A DNA stretch of 64,000 bases from Labia minor. Taxonomy: Eukaryota > Arthropoda > Insecta > Dermaptera > Spongiphoridae. The stretch is taken from the NCBI GenBank assembly GCA_963082975.1, contig OY720347.1:32505398-32569397 (forward strand), read 5' to 3'. This document shows positions 59,751-64,000 of the stretch, in pieces; position 1 is the first letter of the stretch; each line of letters begins with the position of its first letter. A program made the position numbers and the translations under genes. Below the pieces are notes generated by a model. That model did not search any database. It had not been told where the DNA came from and saw nothing but the letters and a program-made list of their open reading frames with translations.

Positions 59751-59767
59751 TATTACTTAAATATAAA

Positions 59768-60369
59768 TAAATATTTTTCCATTCGATAAAAAATTGTATT
59801 TTCTTTAATTAAATTTGTTAATTTTATGTGCATTGCGGTGATTACACCATCAGACACTTTTAGTATTAAAAAAACAATTAAATTGAATCAAAATAAAAAA
59901 ACATTGTTAAAAATTAGATTAGATGTTTTTTCTTTGTCATACGAACAAAAGAAAAATATTAAAATATTAGAAATAGAAATTAACAAATAATATTTATCTC
60001 TTAGAAAGGCCCTTCTATTGAGTGAGTTAGCCTAAATGAATAATGTATTAAATGTGTCAATTTTAGATGAATAGTAATTAAGCTATTCTAATTTTAATGA
60101 GGGGAGTTACTAAGTGATGTGAAATGATCATCACACAAATTCATTTTCATTAATTTTTGAACAATTTTAATTAATGAAATTTAGAGTAATTTTTAAATTA
60201 ATTATAATTAATTTTATATAACATCGATTTGAAATAAAATTAACGATTAAAATAAATTATTATTAAACATTTATTTAATATAAATAATAATTATATTTAA
60301 ATAAATAAAATACTAAATATAATTATAATAGATATTTATAATTAATTAAAATTACTAGAATTATAATCT
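59768..60369. other. AT-rich spacer, nothing recognised
   Basis: No signal supported. Confidence 0.6.
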
Positions 60370-60925
60370 AAAGTACCGGGACCCCGAGCCTCGGCTCGGT
60401 ACTTAAGTTAAAAAAAATGATTCATTATTATTGGGTTTGGCTGATAATATTAATACCTGGGATACCGAGCTGTCGCTCGAAAAAATGTTTAGACATTATT
60501 ATAGACATTTTCATTCTGTAAATTAAATAATTTTATTTCATTTAAATAAATATCTATTTTTAAATAATTTTTCTCTTTACATTATTTATCTAATTCTGAC
60601 AATATATTAAGATCACACCGGGACCCCGAGCCTCGGCTAGGTAATTAAGTTAAAAAAAAATAATTCATTATTATATTGGGTTTGGCTGGTAATATTAATA
60701 CTTGAGACACCGAGCTGATATACAATTCTTTAATTATTTATTACAATTATTAAATGTTGCATCATTGCATGGAACTTGGGGTCCTCAATAATACATAAAT
60801 ATGTATACCGGGACCCCGAGCCTCGGCTCGGTACTTAAGTTAAAAAAAAGGATTCATTATTATTGGATTTGGCTGGTAATATTAATACCTGGGACACCGA
60901 GCTCGCTCTACCCTTTAAAAAATAT
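60370..60925 (-). repeat. Palindrome-bearing repeat cluster (family C), locus 2
   Basis: Three units are inverted relative to locus 1, each opening with GGGACCCCGAGCCTCGGCTC (from about 60376, 60619 and 60809), whose core CCGAGCC-TC-GGCTCGG is a 7-bp-stem hairpin (one stem base is changed in the middle unit). Each continues to TTAAGTTAAAAAAA, TTCATTATTATTGG and TTTGGCTGGTAATATTAATA and ends ACCGAGCT. Linkers of the first two differ from those of locus 1, but the second and third share ATTTATTACAATTATTAAAT with it. Confidence 0.7.
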
Positions 60926-61079
60926 TGATACACAATTCTTTAATTATTTATTACAATTATTAAATGTATTAAATAATATTTTATTGAAAAAATATTAAAA
61001 ATTATAAAACTATCTAAAACTTAATTAATAAAAGAACAATGAATAAATAAATCACGAAAATTGATAAAAAAAAATGCAC

Positions 61080-61147
61080 GCGGCGAGTTTTGATCCTTCG
61101 AACTCGGGGAGTAAAAACAATTGTTCTTACCACTGGTCTATGATATT
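61080..61147 (-). mobile_element. tRNA-like scrap (SINE or decayed tRNA)
   Basis: On the minus strand, ATAGACCAGTGGTAAGAAC resembles an A box and CCCCGAGTTCGAAGGATC a B box at normal spacing. The T stem is mispaired and there is no acceptor stem. Confidence 0.35.
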
Positions 61148-61193
61148 TTGATAATTACAAAGATATTTTTACCATCTTTCAAAGACATTTATT

Positions 61194-61540
61194 TGTTTTG
61201 TTGTTTTTTTTGAGAGAGATTAATAAATATATATATATTTTATTAAAAATAAATATTTTTAATTTTATTTCGAAATTAAATAATGAATTTTAAAATATTT
61301 TAAATATAAAAAAATGTTAATACAATATCATTTAAAAAAAAAGCGGGAGTCAACCAACCGTATTTTATTTTGTTGTTTTTTTTTTGAGAGAGATTAATAA
61401 ATATATATATATATTTTATTAAAAATAAATATTTTTAATTTTATTTCGAAATTAAATAATAAATTTTAAAATATTTTAAATTTTAAAAAAAATATTAATA
61501 CAATATCCTTTAAAAAAAGGCGGGAGTAAAATTTCAAAAT
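61194..61540. repeat. Tandem duplication, 174-bp period, two copies
   Basis: The segment from TTTTGTTGTTTTTTTTGAG through AATACAATATC to a GCGGGAGT motif occurs twice (GAGAGAGATTAATAAA at about 61211 and 61385) with few changes. Confidence 0.8.
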
Positions 61541-61998
61541 GGATGCCATTGACGTCACTCATATATAATTTTTAATTAAGAAATTAATAATGAAGCTGTA
61601 TGTTTCAAGAGATGTGATCAATAAAACTCAATTTTTCTTTATAAATACTATATCTAGTGTGAATTTGAAAAAAATCGTTAGAGCGGTTTTTGAGAACCAA
61701 TATATATAGAAATATAGAAATATATATATATAGATACAATTTTAGCTAGCATAATAAGATAAGATAAAAACAAAGAAACAAAAATATTGTAAATCAGCCC
61801 ATTTTACTGTTAATATATTTTAAGGAGAGAATTTCCGCAACATAAGTATATTTAAAAAAAAATTGTTAAAAAAACTTATTTGGAATTAAAAATCTCTTTT
61901 ATTAAAATTTTACATACATATAAACTATTTTCCAAAATAAATTTTAGTATTTAAAAAGCGTTTATTTTCTTTGAATATTTAACAATTATATAATTTAA

Positions 61999-62060
61999 CT
62001 AGCTGCTCAGAGCGCCTTCGGCGCTCTTCACACCTAGACGGGGGCTCCGCCCCCTGTACC
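61999..62060 (-). mobile_element. GC-hairpin tail ending in CTAG, inverted copy
   Basis: On the minus strand: a perfect hairpin GGGGGC-GGA-GCCCCC (62040-62054), then GAGCGCC-GAA-GGCGCTC (62010-62026, perfect 7-bp stem), TGAGCAG and CTAG (61999-62002), followed by T. It matches the tail at 700-786 and keeps the second stem intact. Confidence 0.55.
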
Positions 62061-63240
62061 CCCGGGTGGTACATAGTATTTGGTTGAAAGTAGTAAAAGG
62101 TTTTCATCCATTTTGTTTCAATCCGTATATTACATAAAACATTCATTTCTTTTTGTGTTCTTATTCAAAATCTATTTTAATTTAATCAGTAAATTAATTA
62201 TATATATTATTATTATTGTATATGTTATATCTATCTATCTATGTGGCTCAAAGATACTCGAAAGGTCTTGGCCGCAACAACCACATTTCTCCAATTGTCC
62301 CTATCCTAAGCCCTTGTCCCATCTCTCTTACGTCCCTTCCTACGCGTCATTGGTTTTCCAAGCGGACGTTTTCCAATCGGTCTCCCCACCAATATCTTTT
62401 TCCTCTCCCATTCTAGCCACGTGCCCTGCCTATCGCAGCTTTTTCCCTTTTATAACCCTAACTATTTCTGAAGATGCAGAGAGACCATGCAATTTCTTGT
62501 TATGCTGTCTCCCCCATTCCCCGGTGACCTCATCTTTCTTTGGCCAATAAATGCAGGGAAGAATCCTATTCTCAAATACTCTGAATCTACTCTCATCTCC
62601 CAGGGTCATAGACCATGCCTCCCACCCATATAATGCAACAGGCAAAATAATTTTTTTATATATTTCCTTTGATAATAATTTTGAAGAGATAAGCCTCTTT
62701 ATTGCAAGATAACAAGTCGTTTCCCGATTGCAACCCCGATTTAAATTCTTCTCAAATATTATTATCCTTCGTGATTACATTCAATTTTTCTACATATTCA
62801 AATTCTACATTTGGTATCTTAAGATTTTGTATGTTAATACTCTTCCTCTTTGTTACTAAATATTTTTTCTTATCACTATTAATTTCAAACCTCCATTAAT
62901 TTTTCCTCGCTATCTGCAATTGCAATTTCCTAATCTCCTATTATATTTAAGTCGTCTGGGTAACCTAACATTTTACAATTGATTTCCGCATCTTATTCTT
63001 TCTTTACTACCTTCAAGACAAATTTGAAGATCAAAATTTGAAAAAGTTTATGCTGATCTATATTGAATCATGTGTATGTTTTACTAAAGTCTACAAATAA
63101 TTAGTGAACAGAAATATTGAATTCGCAGTTTTTTTCCTAATATCTGTCATAATGAAAATATCTTAATTAATGTTGATCGATTTGGCCTGAACCCGCAATG
63201 ATATCTCCTAATATTTCCTCCGCTTATGGTTCTTAAGTAT
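62060..63240 (-). pseudogene. RTE-like LINE reverse transcriptase, inverted copy, broken
   Basis: Minus-strand reading recovers upstream RT pieces (a FRPN-like GSGQIDQH, then NCEFNISVH and FVDFSKTYT, i.e. motif A region), a deletion, then FKFVLKVVKKE and GYPDDLNIIGD (motif C, with YADD changed to YPDD). Next come NVEFEYVEKLNVITKDNN, LPVALYGWEAWSMTLGDESR, FENRILPCIYWP, and AGHVARMGEEK in another frame. The end codes for a CGQDL/AAKTF-type tail and an (ATAG)n stretch at 62229-62241. It shares the same defects (stop after DNNI) with 1-570, so both derive from one already defective parent. Confidence 0.8.
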
Positions 63241-64000
63241 TTTCTATGTTATAATAGTGAAATAGAGTAATATTTCTTGATCATTACATTTTGATATTTT
63301 ATTTTCATTGCTAGATTATTATTGAATATTTTTAATTATAATAAAACTTGAGAAAATGCAAAAATAGATACTTGAGACAATTTATAAAAATTAACGCGGT
63401 ATAAAACTATAGATAAATTACCAATATATACATTCATTAATAGTATTAATTTAAATTAATTGATTTATTTGTTTTTTTATTATTAAGTTCATTTATTAAT
63501 TTTTTTAGATCATAGTTATTTTCCTCCCTTAAAAGAAACTTATCTAATTCTGTGGTGCTAGGGGATTTGAAAATTATATTAGTCGCAATATGAAGATTTC
63601 GCTTACAGTTTTTCTGTCATGTCCGACCTCCGTCCAACAGTTATTTCCCTCAAGTTTCTTGATTCTCTTAATCATGTGATCTATATATTTAATTTTTTTT
63701 GATTCATTGTAATAAAATTTAAACAAATAAAAATTTTCACTTTGTTAATTTATATAAATTTCAATTTACACTGATTGTGAGTGATACGCTTTGCCAATAC
63801 TCTGAATAATTTGTGTATAGAAATATTGAATGTTCTTAGCGAGATTTTTTAACCTTTTACTTTCATATAGAAAAGAAGAAATATTCAAATATATAGAAAG
63901 AATAAATAAAAATTAAGTTAATATAAATATGATCTAAATATTTTATTAAATTAATGAAAATGGGAACTTTTAGAATAAATGATTTAATTGAATTGATATT
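63241..64000. other. AT-rich DNA, one mixed patch
   Basis: A patch at 63535-63665 has mixed composition (minus strand reads KKLEGNNCWTEVGHDRKTV) and could be more LINE; it is too short to assign. Confidence 0.4.

Noticed and set aside
59690-59757. Functional tRNA gene suggested by a strong B box and T arm
   Set aside because: The acceptor and anticodon stems do not pair, and the unit is the head of a SINE with target duplication.

Overview
The window is a very AT-rich, gene-poor stretch of animal nuclear DNA, most likely from an arthropod (probably an insect or another small-genome invertebrate). The grounds are the spliceosomal-type donor site at the one possible host exon, the mixture of eukaryotic transposon classes, and the style of the repeats: Helentron-derived elements with (GTCY)n microsatellites, RTE- and R4/Dong-like LINEs, mariner, pogo and hAT elements, and tRNA-derived SINEs. 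There are no bacterial operons, rRNA genes or CRISPR arrays. The species cannot be named from the sequence alone.

Layout. 1-5400: degraded LINEs (an RTE-like 3' half ending in GC hairpins, then an R4/Dong-like LINE beside an ATT microsatellite), a foldback made from the end of a transposase, another LINE tail and an old SINE. 6971-7632: first full copy of a HINE/DINE-1-like family, here called A. 9240-9840: mariner remnant. 12890-13910: the only GC-rich island not explained by a transposon; it holds a possible host first exon with a signal peptide and a consensus splice donor. 15569-19640: a pogo/Tigger relic, SINEs, a second HINE-like family (B) with one copy nested in another, and a LINE scrap. 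21754-25297: a long-TIR element, a mariner copy with both TIRs, and a MITE flanked by TA. 28715-33682: LINE 3' ends, a palindrome-rich repeat, and A and B copies. 34603-34787: a hAT-type MITE with a perfect 8-bp target duplication.

35406-41627 is the only apparently intact protein-coding element: a Ty3/gypsy LTR retrotransposon on the minus strand, with 651-bp LTRs that look identical by eye, a 4-bp target duplication, a Lys-like primer binding site, a polypurine tract and one uninterrupted 1410-codon Gag-Pol frame. It has no env. After it come another A copy, a second hAT MITE with a perfect 8-bp duplication, an A copy nested inside an A copy, a third hAT MITE, a GC-stem element, a 375-bp inverted repeat with apparently identical arms, a B copy, a LINE RT remnant, a SINE with a perfect 17-bp duplication, a second palindrome-repeat cluster, and an inverted copy of the LINE-plus-hairpin structure that opens the window.

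No pathway or operon is present. The elements work in parasitic pairs: HINEs need an autonomous Helentron, MITEs need hAT or Tc1/mariner transposases, and SINEs need a LINE; none of those partners is intact here. The most informative observations are the self-nested insertions, which give natural empty-site evidence; the young gypsy element with an AT-hook-like integrase tail, a His-to-Tyr zinc knuckle and repeated CACGTG palindromes; the large apparently perfect inverted repeat; and the candidate signal-peptide exon.
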